Positions 1 through 8,496 of a stretch of 22,661 nucleotides of DNA are shown here, piece after piece (within the stretch, counting starts at the first letter, position 1; every line of letters starts with the position of its first letter). Under the pieces are notes generated by a model, which saw only the letters and a program-made list of their open reading frames with translations, was not told where the DNA came from and did not search any database. The translations under genes were made by a program, and so were the position numbers. The DNA lies in contig CAZRKB010000010.1 in the NCBI GenBank assembly GCA_964601125.1, positions 1 to 22,661 of the forward strand, written 5' to 3'. The stretch is from DATDVC01 sp964601125 (GTDB lineage: Bacteria; Patescibacteriota; Minisyncoccia; Phycocordibacterales; WO2-35-19).

Positions 1-3000
1 CTTCTTCAATCACTGCGTTCAATAGTAAATATCAAATTGATGTCACTCCATCAAGCATCATGTTCCGAACAGGAGATGGAACAGCGTTATCAGATGACGA
101 TACTTACTCTACTACCCTCACCGCAGGTTCGTGGTGGCATGTCGTTTGTACTTTAGATGGAAGTAATGCAAAATTATGTTACCGAAATGGAACGCTCATA
201 TCATCTGCTACTAATGATGTTAATGTAGCTCTCAACACACCAGCTGGAGCATATCTGGCTTCAAGAAGACCTGATACACAAAATAATAATTTTGAAGGCT
301 CCATTGATGATGTGCGTGTTTACAATCGTGCATTGTCGGAGTCGGACATACAAGAACTCTTTGCTTTAGGTGCCGACTCTACAGATCCATCCGTTCCGGC
401 TAATCTTACAGTTACGTCAAGTTCGGCAACTCGTGTTGCACTTTCTTGGGATGCATCTACTGACAATGTGGGAGTTACTGGATATAAAGTTTTTCGAGAT
501 AGTGTACAAATTGATACTACTACCGAAACGACTTATATAGATACTGGGCTTAGTGTTAATACTACTTATTCATACACCGTTTCTGCTTATGACCAAGAAG
601 GTAATGAATCCAATCAATCTGCTTCGGCAGAGGTAACGACTGCCGCAAATACCTTCGAAGTTATCCAGGGAGGTGGGGGTGACTATACAACAATTGGGGA
701 CTGTATAGCAGATACCCAACCGGGTGATACCTGCAATGTACATGCGGGTACATATTCGGAAACTGTTACTCCCACAATCAGTGGCACTTATGCCTATCCA
801 ATATCAATAAGAGCTAACGGAAGCGATGTGGTAAATATTACGGGTGTAAATTTTGACAGTGTTGATTTTGTCCGTATCCAAAATATAAATGTGCAAACTA
901 TTTCGCAGTGGGGTGTAACGTGGACGCTCGACGATTATTATCAAATAGGACTTTTTGCAAACGAAGATTTTTGGGTATTGGGACCAGCAACTTTAACATC
1001 AATTACGCCTGACTATGACGGAACGTTAAACGGCTGGCAAGTGAACCCGGCAGTTTCAGCCGAACAAGGATTTGACGGGAGAGTCGTTGCTAGTTTCAAC
1101 GCATCCTTGGTACCTTCGTTACCTTACACTACCACTGCGCCCACTGAATCAATTGTTAAAACTATTTCCGCGGTAGCAAGTGAAAATTCTTACATCCAAA
1201 CCGCAGCTGTTTTGACTGTTTTATCGTCGGTCCCTGCAAGTAATGGATCGACGACACTGCGCCCTCCTTACATGGGAACAAACAAGCCTCTTTATACGAC
1301 TTCTGACTTACACACCGAATACCTTCAATCGTTAGCATCAGTCGGAACTCCCCCGTCACTCGCAACGGTAGCTGATAGGTTTAAAAAGCTTCGGCTTGAA
1401 CACATGACCTCTAACCAAAGGTCATTTAGACCTAGAGATGCATACGGCGAAACAGGCACTGATGGTTACGGACCGCAAGTATCTCAATATAATGCTGGTG
1501 ACATTTTGCGTTTGTTGTTAAACGATTCTCTTTCGGATAAAATGCCAGCCCTTATTGGAGTAACACAACATGGATTAGATCAGGCGTATGCAGTTATTGG
1601 AGGAATGAGAAGTCCAGGAACTGGGCATGACCCTGGGCATGCTCTTATGGCGGCTTTTGCTGCGGTGATGCTAGATATTACTAATGCTAAAACCGTATTA
1701 CAAAGTGCCGATGATTTTGAGGAAAACGAATTTACTAAGTTAGGAATTAATAATAGAAGTCTTTGGGGCATGGACAGCACAGAGAGTGCTTACTGGACGT
1801 ATGTTGTGTCTGGAGATGGTAACCGAGCACACGGAGACCCTTATGGATTTATTGACGGAGGCAGTTTGGATAGAGCGGGGTATCAACTTATTTTATCACA
1901 AAGTTACAAAGGTTCAGTATTGGTCGGATCATTAATCCCCCAAATTTATACGACAGCATGGAACCCAGCAGAATGGACGATCTTATCAGGATATGGGGAA
2001 CGATTTGTTGACACTGGCTATTGGACACAACCTGATCCTTGCGCACCTTATGATGGTAACCCCGCAAATGAAGGTGTAACTTTCGGACCTGATCCGGCGA
2101 ATCCTGGAATGTGTATTTTGGATTCCGATCTAGAATATTATAATAGTCAGACAGATTTCGCTTGCCAGGACGGCCAACAGTGCGGAAGGTTTCCTACATA
2201 TCATGGCACCCAGACCGATGCGGGACAATATAAAATTGCTTTTGTGACCAGCATGTGGGATTCGTATTATGGCACAGTGTCATCCGCATATACGCTCAGC
2301 GGTACAGTTTCTGGTCTTTCTGGTACCTTGGTTTTACAAAATAATAGTGGTGATAACGAGACTATTTCCAATAACGGTTTATTCGTTTTTGATACTGCTT
2401 TAGAAAACTCAGCAAATTACTCAGTTACAATTTTAACCCAGCCATCAGGCCAAACTTGCGCAGTTTCTAATGGGTCCGGCACGATAACATCTGCCAGTAT
2501 AACCAATATTGTAGTAACGTGCACAAATAATGAAGCGGAAGAATCAGAAACCCCATCACCCTCTCAGTCAAATTCCTCTGGCGGGCACAGGAGATGGTAC
2601 TGGCCTTTTGGATCAACACAAAATGCTTCACAAACTGATACTCAACAACAAGAGCCGCAAATCAATGCTCCGATAGTTTATACCTCTCCCACCCAACCCC
2701 AAATCACTCCATCTAAACAAACTAAAACTCCTAATGAGCCGGTTATCAAAACAGAGGAATCGTCGTCGACCGTCCATTCGCTTGGCACCATCCTCAAAAA
2801 ATTTACTCTCTCGCTTTTCTCCAAAGAAGACAAAGAAAAACTACCAACCGAAGTAGTCTTTGCTAAGCCTGCTAACTTGCCAAATTTTGATGTTTCTACC
2901 CAAGTATCATTACAAGCTGAAGAAAAGCAACCAGATATCCATGTGTTGCAAGGCAAATCAATTGACCTTGCTGTAAAACCCGACAAGCCAGTAAAAGAAG

Positions 3001-3617
3001 TTATGGGATATCTGACTATCAAAAAGATTGATCGCCAGACTGCTCTTAACTATTTAGACAAACAAAAGAACCGCTCACAACTAGCCGCTGCCGGAGCGAC
3101 TGTCGAAGAAAAGCTTGTTCTTGAAACTTTCAAATACACTGATGCTGATAATGATGGTATTTACACCGCTACTATCGCTGCTCCAAAAGTGACAGGAGAG
3201 TACGACATTATGACCATTATGGAGTACGAAGATAAAAAACTCGGTTATAGAGAACTTCACATGACGGCTGTGGTAGATCCAGAAGGGTATATTTATCATG
3301 TGGTCGGAAAAGATGAAGCAAGAATTGCAGGTTCTGTTGTTACTCTGTATACCAAAGATTCAGAAACTGGTGCTTGGAAAATTTGGCCTGCTTCTGATTT
3401 CAAACAAGTTAATCCACAAACCACGGACAAAACTGGTAATTATTCCTTCCTTGTCCCCGAAGGTATCTACAGACTTACCGTAACTGCTCCAAATTATTAC
3501 AACTACAACGGCAAAGAATTCACCGTCTCTCTGGGCGCCGGTATTCATGAAAATATCCAGCTTGAAAAACGCGGATTGATTAAAAATTTGTGGCGATGGA
3601 TTACTGGTTTATTCTAA
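1..3617 (+). CDS. Large multidomain extracellular surface protein, 5' end outside the window
   Basis: The reading frame is open from base 3, so the ATG at 60 is internal and the gene starts upstream. Numbering from that ATG: residues 1-105 are a LamG/concanavalin-like domain (WWHVVCTLDG, FEGSIDDVRVYNRALSESDI); about 110-195 a fibronectin type III domain (PANLTV, VALSWDASTDNVGVTGYKVF); about 200-275 the start of a pectin-lyase-like beta helix (YTTIGDCI, GDTCNVHAGTYSETV); about 280-740 a long domain beginning GVTWTLDDYYQIG, with PGTGHDPGHALMAAFAAVMLD in a helical part; about 745-822 a SGTVSGLSGTLVLQN-type beta domain; then a Ser/Pro/Gln-rich linker; the last about 100 residues resemble a carboxypeptidase-regulatory fold (TTDKTGNYSFLVPEGIYRLTV). 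No C-terminal membrane helix or sortase motif is visible; it ends in an aromatic-basic amphipathic stretch. Carbohydrate binding or processing at the cell surface is inferred; the 280-740 domain is not assigned. Confidence 0.85.
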   Translation, partial: SSITAFNSKYQIDVTPSSIMFRTGDGTALSDDDTYSTTLTAGSWWHVVCTLDGSNAKLCYRNGTLISSATNDVNVALNTPAGAYLASRRPDTQNNNFEGSIDDVRVYNRALSESDIQELFALGADSTDPSVPANLTVTSSSATRVALSWDASTDNVGVTGYKVFRDSVQIDTTTETTYIDTGLSVNTTYSYTVSAYDQEGNESNQSASAEVTTAANTFEVIQGGGGDYTTIGDCIADTQPGDTCNVHAGTYSETVTPTISGTYAYPISIRANGSDVVNITGVNFDSVDFVRIQNINVQTISQWGVTWTLDDYYQIGLFANEDFWVLGPATLTSITPDYDGTLNGWQVNPAVSAEQGFDGRVVASFNASLVPSLPYTTTAPTESIVKTISAVASENSYIQTAAVLTVLSSVPASNGSTTLRPPYMGTNKPLYTTSDLHTEYLQSLASVGTPPSLATVADRFKKLRLEHMTSNQRSFRPRDAYGETGTDGYGPQVSQYNAGDILRLLLNDSLSDKMPALIGVTQHGLDQAYAVIGGMRSPGTGHDPGHALMAAFAAVMLDITNAKTVLQSADDFEENEFTKLGINNRSLWGMDSTESAYWTYVVSGDGNRAHGDPYGFIDGGSLDRAGYQLILSQSYKGSVLVGSLIPQIYTTAWNPAEWTILSGYGERFVDTGYWTQPDPCAPYDGNPANEGVTFGPDPANPGMCILDSDLEYYNSQTDFACQDGQQCGRFPTYHGTQTDAGQYKIAFVTSMWDSYYGTVSSAYTLSGTVSGLSGTLVLQNNSGDNETISNNGLFVFDTALENSANYSVTILTQPSGQTCAVSNGSGTITSASITNIVVTCTNNEAEESETPSPSQSNSSGGHRRWYWPFGSTQNASQTDTQQQEPQINAPIVYTSPTQPQITPSKQTKTPNEPVIKTEESSSTVHSLGTILKKFTLSLFSKEDKEKLPTEVVFAKPANLPNFDVSTQVSLQAEEKQPDIHVLQGKSIDLAVKPDKPVKEVMGYLTIKKIDRQTALNYLDKQKNRSQLAAAGATVEEKLVLETFKYTDADNDGIYTATIAAPKVTGEYDIMTIMEYEDKKLGYRELHMTAVVDPEGYIYHVVGKDEARIAGSVVTLYTKDSETGAWKIWPASDFKQVNPQTTDKTGNYSFLVPEGIYRLTVTAPNYYNYNGKEFTVSLGAGIHENIQLEKRGLIKNLWRWITGLF

Positions 3618-3646
3618 ATTTTTCTCAAACTTATAACAAAGGTAAA

Positions 3647-4318
3647 ATGACAGACGAACCAGTACAAACTGAATCTGCCCCTCAAACTCCAACCGAACCA
3701 CAACCTGCTTCAACACAAGCGGAAAATCCAATTTCCGTACCTAACCCTGCTCCAGTGAGCTCACAGGAGCCCACGGAACAAACACTTAACCAAATGGAGT
3801 CACCCACTTCTCCAGAAACGCCCCCAGAGCCAACCGAAGCCCCATCAAACCCCGAAGATACGACTTCGGTCAAAGATGGTATTTCCGCAAATGAGCCGTT
3901 AAATCCAGCACCGGAACCGGCAAGTGAGCCGAAAGAAAATATTCCTGAAAATCCAAACGTAATAACCGAACCAGAAACCCCGAACCAATCCTCGCAAAGC
4001 TCGGATGCTACGGGGCAGGCCGAAACGGCTCAATTGCCACCAAATGAGCCATTAGATATCACAGAAGAAATAGATACAAAGAAACGAGAAGAAAACCTAA
4101 AACTCGCCAACGAAACCAGACAAGAAAAGAAACGGGAGAAAATAGATAAAATCTTGGAATTGTTTTCTGAACGAAAAGAAATTTCAAACGACGAAGTGGA
4201 AAAACTCTTGCATGTCTCTGACGCAACCGCTACGAGATATTTGGAACAGCTGGAAAAAGAAGGAAAAATAAAACAAGTCGGAAAAACCGGAAAAGGAGTA
4301 AAATATCAAAGAATTTGA
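3647..4318 (+). CDS. Pro/Glu/Thr-rich protein with C-terminal winged helix-turn-helix
   Basis: 223 aa. I chose the ATG at 3647 (MTDEPVQTES) because it follows AAAGGT at a usable spacing; an in-frame ATG at 3590 lies inside the preceding gene. Residues 1 to about 140 are low complexity, rich in Pro, Glu, Thr, Ser and Asn, and probably disordered. A charged Lys/Glu helix follows (about 145-165). The last 60 residues look like a DeoR/MarR-type winged helix: KIDKILELFSER, then ISNDEVEKLLHVSDATATRYLEQLEKEGKI as the helix-turn-helix, and a short wing (GKTGKGVKYQRI). It starts 29 nt after the surface protein and may be cotranscribed with it. DNA binding is likely from the fold; target and role are unknown. 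No membrane segment is visible, so it is probably cytoplasmic despite following a surface gene. Confidence 0.75.
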   Translation: MTDEPVQTESAPQTPTEPQPASTQAENPISVPNPAPVSSQEPTEQTLNQMESPTSPETPPEPTEAPSNPEDTTSVKDGISANEPLNPAPEPASEPKENIPENPNVITEPETPNQSSQSSDATGQAETAQLPPNEPLDITEEIDTKKREENLKLANETRQEKKREKIDKILELFSERKEISNDEVEKLLHVSDATATRYLEQLEKEGKIKQVGKTGKGVKYQRI

Positions 4319-4588
4319 TTTTTGAATCTTTTCTTTGTATTTTGTTTTGTTTTTTGCCTCGGGCATTTCCGCTATGGCGCCCTGACTAAAGGATGAGCGC
4401 CGTCCCGAACGAAGTCACAGAAGTAAAGTAGCGGAAGCGACACTCCAAACTCAGAGATGAGAACGGGGAGAGAGGTTGACGAGGGCGGACTCCGAAGGCA
4501 CAAACAATGTGTCGCTAAAATCTAAATTACCACGACTAATACAAAGCACTGTAAACTATAAACTACCACTGCGAGGAGGAGCCCGAAG

Positions 4589-4617
4589 TTGGAGAGAGGG
4601 TTTCTCCCTCTCTCCAA
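4589..4617. repeat. Perfect 12-bp stem hairpin
   Basis: TTGGAGAGAGGG at 4589-4600 pairs completely with CCCTCTCTCCAA at 4606-4617 around a TTTCT loop. No T-tract follows, so it is not a typical intrinsic terminator. Confidence 0.8.
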
Positions 4618-4624
4618 AGAGAAG

Positions 4625-4653
4625 CGGTGCCCGAGCACCGGCCAGCAGGCCGG
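4625..4653. repeat. Two overlapping GC hairpins
   Basis: CGGTGC (4625-4630) pairs with GCACCG (4635-4640) around CCGA. CCGGCC (4638-4643) pairs with GGCCGG (4648-4653) around AGCA. The two stems share bases 4638-4640, so they would form as alternatives. Confidence 0.65.
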
Positions 4654-4774
4654 AAGTGCGAGGAAAAGCACCGCACCTAGAATATAGGCGCGAGTAGCCA
4701 TAGCGGAAATGCCCGAGGCGGATGCCGAGGGTGAATCTCCGTAGTCAGGGCAAATAACAGTATGACCGAGACCA

Positions 4775-4804
4775 AACGGCTCATTTCCTGCCAAGTGAGC
4801 CGTT
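4775..4804. repeat. 12-bp hairpin with one wobble pair
   Basis: AACGGCTCATTT (4775-4786) pairs with AAGTGAGCCGTT (4793-4804), with one T-G pair, around a CCTGCC loop. No T-tract follows. Confidence 0.75.
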
Positions 4805-4847
4805 ACCATAAAACTCCAAATGGAAAACCACCAAACTCTCGAACTGG

Positions 4848-5003
4848 AGAATTCCGCTTCTTTTCTCTTTCAGAGAAAAGCTGACCGAGCCCTTCCGCCA
4901 CCACTCATCCATTTTAATAACCCCGCGCAAACAAAAAGATGAGAGGAATTCTTGGTGGCGGAGGGCGAGGGCAGAGCGAGCGCAGCGAGCTGAGCGGAAT
5001 TCT
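4848..5003. repeat. Large imperfect hairpin with nested arms
   Basis: Outer arms AGAATTCCGCT (4848-4858) and AGCGGAATTCT (4993-5003) are perfect complements. Inside them, GCCCTTCCGCCACCA (from 4889) pairs with TGGTGGCGGAGGGC (4953-4966) apart from one extra base, and CTCATC (4904-4909) pairs with GATGAG (4939-4944). A separate perfect 9-bp stem (4860-4868 with 4872-4880) sits on the left arm. The arms are correctly nested, so one long folded RNA or cruciform is possible. Confidence 0.65.
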
Positions 5004-5110
5004 TTCCCCGAGCTGGCACTTTGCGTCGAGCGTATGATGAAATACCGAGTCACCACGCGCGCGGAGCGTGCGCCTAACCGTTGCACTGGAAAAAAGTTCG
5101 AATTTGGTCG

Positions 5111-5116
5111 TATAAT
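5111..5116 (+). promoter_or_regulatory. -10 box TATAAT for the type IIG gene
   Basis: A consensus TATAAT lies 42 nt before the ATG at 5159. No good -35 is seen at 16-18 nt (TGGAAA at 5087 is the nearest weak candidate). The predicted leader is about 36 nt, and no strong Shine-Dalgarno site is visible in it. Confidence 0.5.
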
Positions 5117-5158
5117 GTAGCCATCTAGAGCGCAGTTATCGTGCTCGAGATGCCTTAA

Positions 5159-7621
5159 ATGGCTGGAAACATAGTTAAATCAAAAAAGCGTTTCTTATCT
5201 GAACGTGAGGGTCAGATTGAGTTTTTTGAGCGACTCGCCATTAGTGCGGATATTGAACTTACCCACAACACTGATGGCGTATACAGAGGCACTTTGTTTG
5301 AATTCAAACTTACGATTTCAGATATTAACAAAGTGTTGTTTCAAGCGATCAAGTATTTAAGTCATAGGAGAATTAAGGGGGAACCAGTCCCTGCTCAAAT
5401 CTTTTTAATAGCATTGAACGAACAAATTGCTTATCTATTTAATTCTGGCGACTTTCTTGCTGACATAGAGAAAATTTATGCTGGCGCGGCAAGTAAAAAT
5501 AACGCTGACTTTAATACCAAAATTAAACCAGAAAAAGTTGATTACACTAATTTGAAAGGATTAAATCGACTAACGGAAATTCTTGAGGTTGAAAATTACA
5601 CAAAGATTAATATTGATGTGTTCGATGTTGTTGGCTGGGCGAATCACTTCTACACGAAAAATCCAAAAGCTAGCAAAAGCGATCTGTTTGAAGAATTGCG
5701 TAAACCAAAACAATTTAAGGACTATATTCATGCATGGACTGGTAAAGATATAGATTTCAAATACATCAATGACCTCCTAAATGCCCGCATCTTAAAGAAA
5801 GAGCTTGGAGCTTTTTATACTCCTCGCCCATACGTTCGCAAGGCTACCGAACTTGTACGTCGTGCAATAAAACAATTACCCAAAGGGCATGATTTTATAA
5901 TTTTGGATCGCACTGCCGGTACTGGAAACCTAGAGGAATTTCTCACAGATAAAAAAGTAGACGATATCACAATTGGAGAGCTTGATAAGTACATAGAGAA
6001 AGAGTTAAAAAACGCATATTTGCGCGACAAGAATAATGTCATCAATATGCGTTATAGCAAAATGGTTTTAGACGATATTACTATTGGTGATTTGGAGAAA
6101 CAAAAGACCAAGATGAGTATGTATGATTACCTGTCCGACAACGAACTCAGTCATACGATAGTAAATACTTTCGAACTCAAAGAATGGATTGTATTGAACG
6201 AACGGCTTGGCGATAAAGTCAGACTTATTATTCCTCCGCAAGCAAAACCCACTGAGCCATTGGTAAATGGTGGCGATTCTCTCAGTGATCATTTTGTACT
6301 TGGTAGCAAGGTAGGAAAAATGTTTATCAGTAAAGAATATTTAGCAATTATTGATGAGCTCAATAGTTTTGTTTCAGACAAAAAGACAAATATCATTTTG
6401 CTGGAGAATCCACCGTACAGAGATAGTAGCGCCGCGAATACGAGTAACGAAACCAATAGAACCAGTAAGGGATCGTTCGTGTTTGAAAACATGAAAGACG
6501 ATCTTAAAAATCTAGCCAACTCAAATATCAGCACCGCTCGTGATATTTCAAACCAATTTATTTGGTCGGGATGGAAATATTATCTCAAAAAACAAGATGA
6601 TTATTTTGTGTTGTTTAGCCCGAGTAAATATTGGAAATCTTTGGGGCTTGGCGAGAAAAAATTTATTGACGGATTTTTATTTAATCGCGAACATTTTCAT
6701 GCTGGGCCAAGTGCTATAAGTTGTATCTTATGGCAAAACATAGATGGAAGTAGAAAAGAACTCACTCTAAAAGTTTTCGACATTGATACAAAGAGAACAC
6801 CGGGGCAAGACGATGATGAGTTAGTAGAATTGAATAAAATCAAAATAAAAAAGGTAAAAACAACCCTGACGCCTTATTTCGAGAAAAGAAACTTTGATGA
6901 CGACACTTTTGATGGGGTTTATTTAGATCCGAGCGGAAATGAGGTCAAAAGGACAACGTCAACTACCGCCAATGCAAACAAGAACATATTGGGCTATATG
7001 TTTGCCGGTGGATACTCCGTTGATGTTAAACACATAGCTTTAGTAAGAACCACTATTTTTAATGGTAGAGGATTTTATCTTCGCTCTGATAACTATATAG
7101 ACAAATTGCCACTTTTTGCAGCAAAGCTTTATCCGCAAAAAAATTGGTATGAAAGAGATGTATATTTTACAACCGCAGACGGTGGAGAACGCTATATTAA
7201 GGATAAGAATTTCTTAAAAGCTTGTTTCATTTTTGCTTGCTTAAGCTCCCGTAATCATTGTCGTAGTTTCGATGGCGGCGACAGGCGGTTTTATAAAAAC
7301 GAACTCTGCTTTGATAAAGGAACTGTCGCCAGCAATAAAATTAAATCGTACAAAATCACCAAAGAAGAACAAGATCTGCTCGATACTTTTGCCGATGTGT
7401 TAGCAAAAGCTAAAACCACGAAAAACTACAGCAAGAAATACACCTACGGCACTTATCAAATCGACGAAGAGCTCAACACTCGCTATAAAAACGAGAACGA
7501 CGAATGGATTTACGACTATCCAGAACTTAATACCGCGATCAATACACTGAAGACAAAGCTGGCAAAATATTACGAAACAGCTATTCAACCAAAATTATTT
7601 GAGTACGAATTATTAAAATAG
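5159..7621 (+). CDS. Type IIG-like restriction endonuclease/adenine-N6 methyltransferase
   Basis: 820 aa, a usual length for single-chain type IIG enzymes, which cut and methylate DNA with one polypeptide. The N-terminal region has a PD-(D/E)xK-like signature (D39 in TDG, then E48-F-K50 in LFEFKL). The methyltransferase core follows: FYTPRPYVRKATELV (219-233, substrate-side YTP motif), ILDRTAGTGN (248-257, SAM-binding motif I) and the catalytic NPPY (417-420). The C-terminal about 350 residues would carry target recognition. The interval between motif I and NPPY is long, about 160 residues, and contains two similar peptides, VDDITIGELDK (268 on) and LDDITIGDLEK (304 on). No separate specificity gene lies nearby, as expected for type IIG. 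A phage-defence role is inferred. Cleavage activity cannot be judged from sequence; the gene could be a solitary methyltransferase. Confidence 0.82.
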   Translation: MAGNIVKSKKRFLSEREGQIEFFERLAISADIELTHNTDGVYRGTLFEFKLTISDINKVLFQAIKYLSHRRIKGEPVPAQIFLIALNEQIAYLFNSGDFLADIEKIYAGAASKNNADFNTKIKPEKVDYTNLKGLNRLTEILEVENYTKINIDVFDVVGWANHFYTKNPKASKSDLFEELRKPKQFKDYIHAWTGKDIDFKYINDLLNARILKKELGAFYTPRPYVRKATELVRRAIKQLPKGHDFIILDRTAGTGNLEEFLTDKKVDDITIGELDKYIEKELKNAYLRDKNNVINMRYSKMVLDDITIGDLEKQKTKMSMYDYLSDNELSHTIVNTFELKEWIVLNERLGDKVRLIIPPQAKPTEPLVNGGDSLSDHFVLGSKVGKMFISKEYLAIIDELNSFVSDKKTNIILLENPPYRDSSAANTSNETNRTSKGSFVFENMKDDLKNLANSNISTARDISNQFIWSGWKYYLKKQDDYFVLFSPSKYWKSLGLGEKKFIDGFLFNREHFHAGPSAISCILWQNIDGSRKELTLKVFDIDTKRTPGQDDDELVELNKIKIKKVKTTLTPYFEKRNFDDDTFDGVYLDPSGNEVKRTTSTTANANKNILGYMFAGGYSVDVKHIALVRTTIFNGRGFYLRSDNYIDKLPLFAAKLYPQKNWYERDVYFTTADGGERYIKDKNFLKACFIFACLSSRNHCRSFDGGDRRFYKNELCFDKGTVASNKIKSYKITKEEQDLLDTFADVLAKAKTTKNYSKKYTYGTYQIDEELNTRYKNENDEWIYDYPELNTAINTLKTKLAKYYETAIQPKLFEYELLK

Positions 7622-7622
7622 T

Positions 7623-7631
7623 TGATAAAAT
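7623..7631 (+). promoter_or_regulatory. Possible extended -10 before the small membrane protein
   Basis: TGA-TAAAAT (7623-7631) ends 8 nt before the ATG at 7640, just after the stop of the methyltransferase gene. It has the same form as the better-placed boxes upstream of 7901 and 20584. Confidence 0.4.
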
Positions 7632-7639
7632 ATTTTAAT

Positions 7640-7852
7640 ATGATTAAAGACAAACAAGCAAAAGATGCGTCGACAAAAGAATTACTAGAAGTTGTTGGTC
7701 ATCTAAAATTAACTACCATTACAAAAGATCAGGTATTTCAATTTATTTCTGTTAAAGAATCATTAGGAGCTAAGACGATAAGTAAGATTGCTTTAGTAAT
7801 TAGTGTTGTATTGCCATTACTTCTTTTTATTCTAAGCGAATGGAGAAACTAG
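7640..7852 (+). CDS. Small single-pass membrane protein, unrecognised
   Basis: 70 aa from the ATG at 7640 (MIKDKQAKDASTKELLEVVG). A TTG at 7622 directly abuts the preceding stop and is a less likely start. The N-terminal about 45 residues are charged and probably helical. Residues about 48-65 (ISKIALVISVVLPLLLFIL) form a clear membrane segment, followed by a short tail (SEWRN). It may share a transcript with the restriction-methyltransferase gene 18 nt upstream, but a functional link is only positional. No family is recognised. Confidence 0.6.
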   Translation: MIKDKQAKDASTKELLEVVGHLKLTTITKDQVFQFISVKESLGAKTISKIALVISVVLPLLLFILSEWRN

Positions 7853-7885
7853 AAAATAGAAGTGCTCGAAACTCGTCGTTTAAGA

Positions 7886-7894
7886 TGTTAAAAT
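7886..7894 (+). promoter_or_regulatory. Extended -10 TGTTAAAAT
   Basis: TG-T-TAAAAT ends exactly 6 nt before the ATG at 7901, so transcription should begin at or next to the start codon (leaderless mRNA). Confidence 0.6.
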
Positions 7895-7900
7895 TAATCT

Positions 7901-8467
7901 ATGAAAACTGCTGTAATTATTCACGGATGGAATGATAAGTCTGAATGGGAAGACCCAAGTCGTCCGAATCCTTCAAATGATCATTGGATACCCTGGATTC
8001 AAAGGCAATTGTCCCTTCGAGGTATAGTTGCTCAAGCGCCAGATATGCCAGGATTGTGGGATCCGCATTACGAAGATTGGAAAAATATTTTAGACAAACT
8101 TGCTCCCGACGAGGAGACCCTGCTCGTAGGACACAGTTGTGGTGCTGGATTCCTTGTAAGGTGGTTAAGTGAAAATGATGTAAAAGTGGGAAAAGTGGTA
8201 TTAGTTGCGCCGTGGCTTGATCCAGAGCATATGATCGACCCTAATTTCTTTAAGTTTGAGATTGACTCAGATATTGTTTCTAAAACAAAAGGTTTAACCA
8301 TTGTGTACTCCACTGATGATTACCCTGATATATTAAAAAGTGTCGAGATTCTCAAATTAAAACTCAACAATGTTGAATTTAAGGAATTCCATGACAAAGG
8401 TCACTTTGTACTTGATAGCCTCAAGACCGAAAAATTTACTGAATTACTAGAAATTATTTTAGAGTAG
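7901..8467 (+). CDS. RBBP9/YdeN-type alpha/beta-hydrolase
   Basis: 188 aa, the normal size for this compact serine-hydrolase family. It opens with the typical strand and oxyanion region KTAVIIHGWND, carries the nucleophile elbow GHSCG (Ser79), and has candidate acid residues in STDDYPDI (Asp139/140) and a catalytic His in DKGHFVLD (His168). GIVAQAPDMPGL and VLVAPWLDPE are also family-like. It is cytoplasmic with no signal peptide. Members are small serine hydrolases or esterases of mostly unknown substrate. It has its own extended -10 and begins 48 nt after the membrane-protein gene. A weak stem (GCTCA/TGAGC near 8469-8486) followed by T-rich sequence may end the transcript. Confidence 0.85.
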   Translation: MKTAVIIHGWNDKSEWEDPSRPNPSNDHWIPWIQRQLSLRGIVAQAPDMPGLWDPHYEDWKNILDKLAPDEETLLVGHSCGAGFLVRWLSENDVKVGKVVLVAPWLDPEHMIDPNFFKFEIDSDIVSKTKGLTIVYSTDDYPDILKSVEILKLKLNNVEFKEFHDKGHFVLDSLKTEKFTELLEIILE

Positions 8468-8496
8468 TGCTCAAGATGTCCTGAGCTTTATATTTT

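Larger units (their letters stand above)
4356..4719. repeat. 23-bp perfect inverted repeat bounding 364 bp
   Basis: The arm at 4356-4378 (GCCTCGGGCATTTCCGCTAT followed by GGC) is exactly complementary in reverse to 4697-4719. No convincing target-site duplication flanks the pair: the left side is T-rich and the right side begins GGATGCC. A second inverted pair, GCCCTGACTA at 4379-4388 and TAGTCAGGGC at 4742-4751, lies inside the left arm but outside the right arm, so the two pairs are not nested. That order fits two oppositely oriented copies of a longer intergenic repeat better than a simple transposon end pair. Confidence 0.75.
4319..5158. other. 840-bp gene-free island rich in inverted repeats
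   Basis: No reading frame here has convincing protein character; the translated frames are Arg/Ser-rich and interrupted. The stretch is locally more GC-rich than the flanking genes and contains a 23-bp perfect inverted repeat (4356-4378 and 4697-4719), a further 10-bp inverted pair (4379-4388 and 4742-4751), several perfect short hairpins and a large imperfect hairpin (4848-5003). A -10 box at 5111 ends it and should serve the restriction-methyltransferase gene. It could be a non-autonomous mobile element remnant, a structured RNA or accumulated intergenic repeats; the sequence alone does not decide. Confidence 0.6.

Noticed and set aside
4356..4719. Classical MITE
   Set aside because: The 23-bp inverted repeat is perfect but has no target-site duplication, and the second inverted pair is not nested, so it is recorded as a repeat without naming a transposon.
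4476..5086. Several open frames of 73-101 codons on both strands in the 4319-5158 island
   Set aside because: Their translations are Arg/Ser-rich or low-complexity, run across perfect hairpins and have no start signals or family features.
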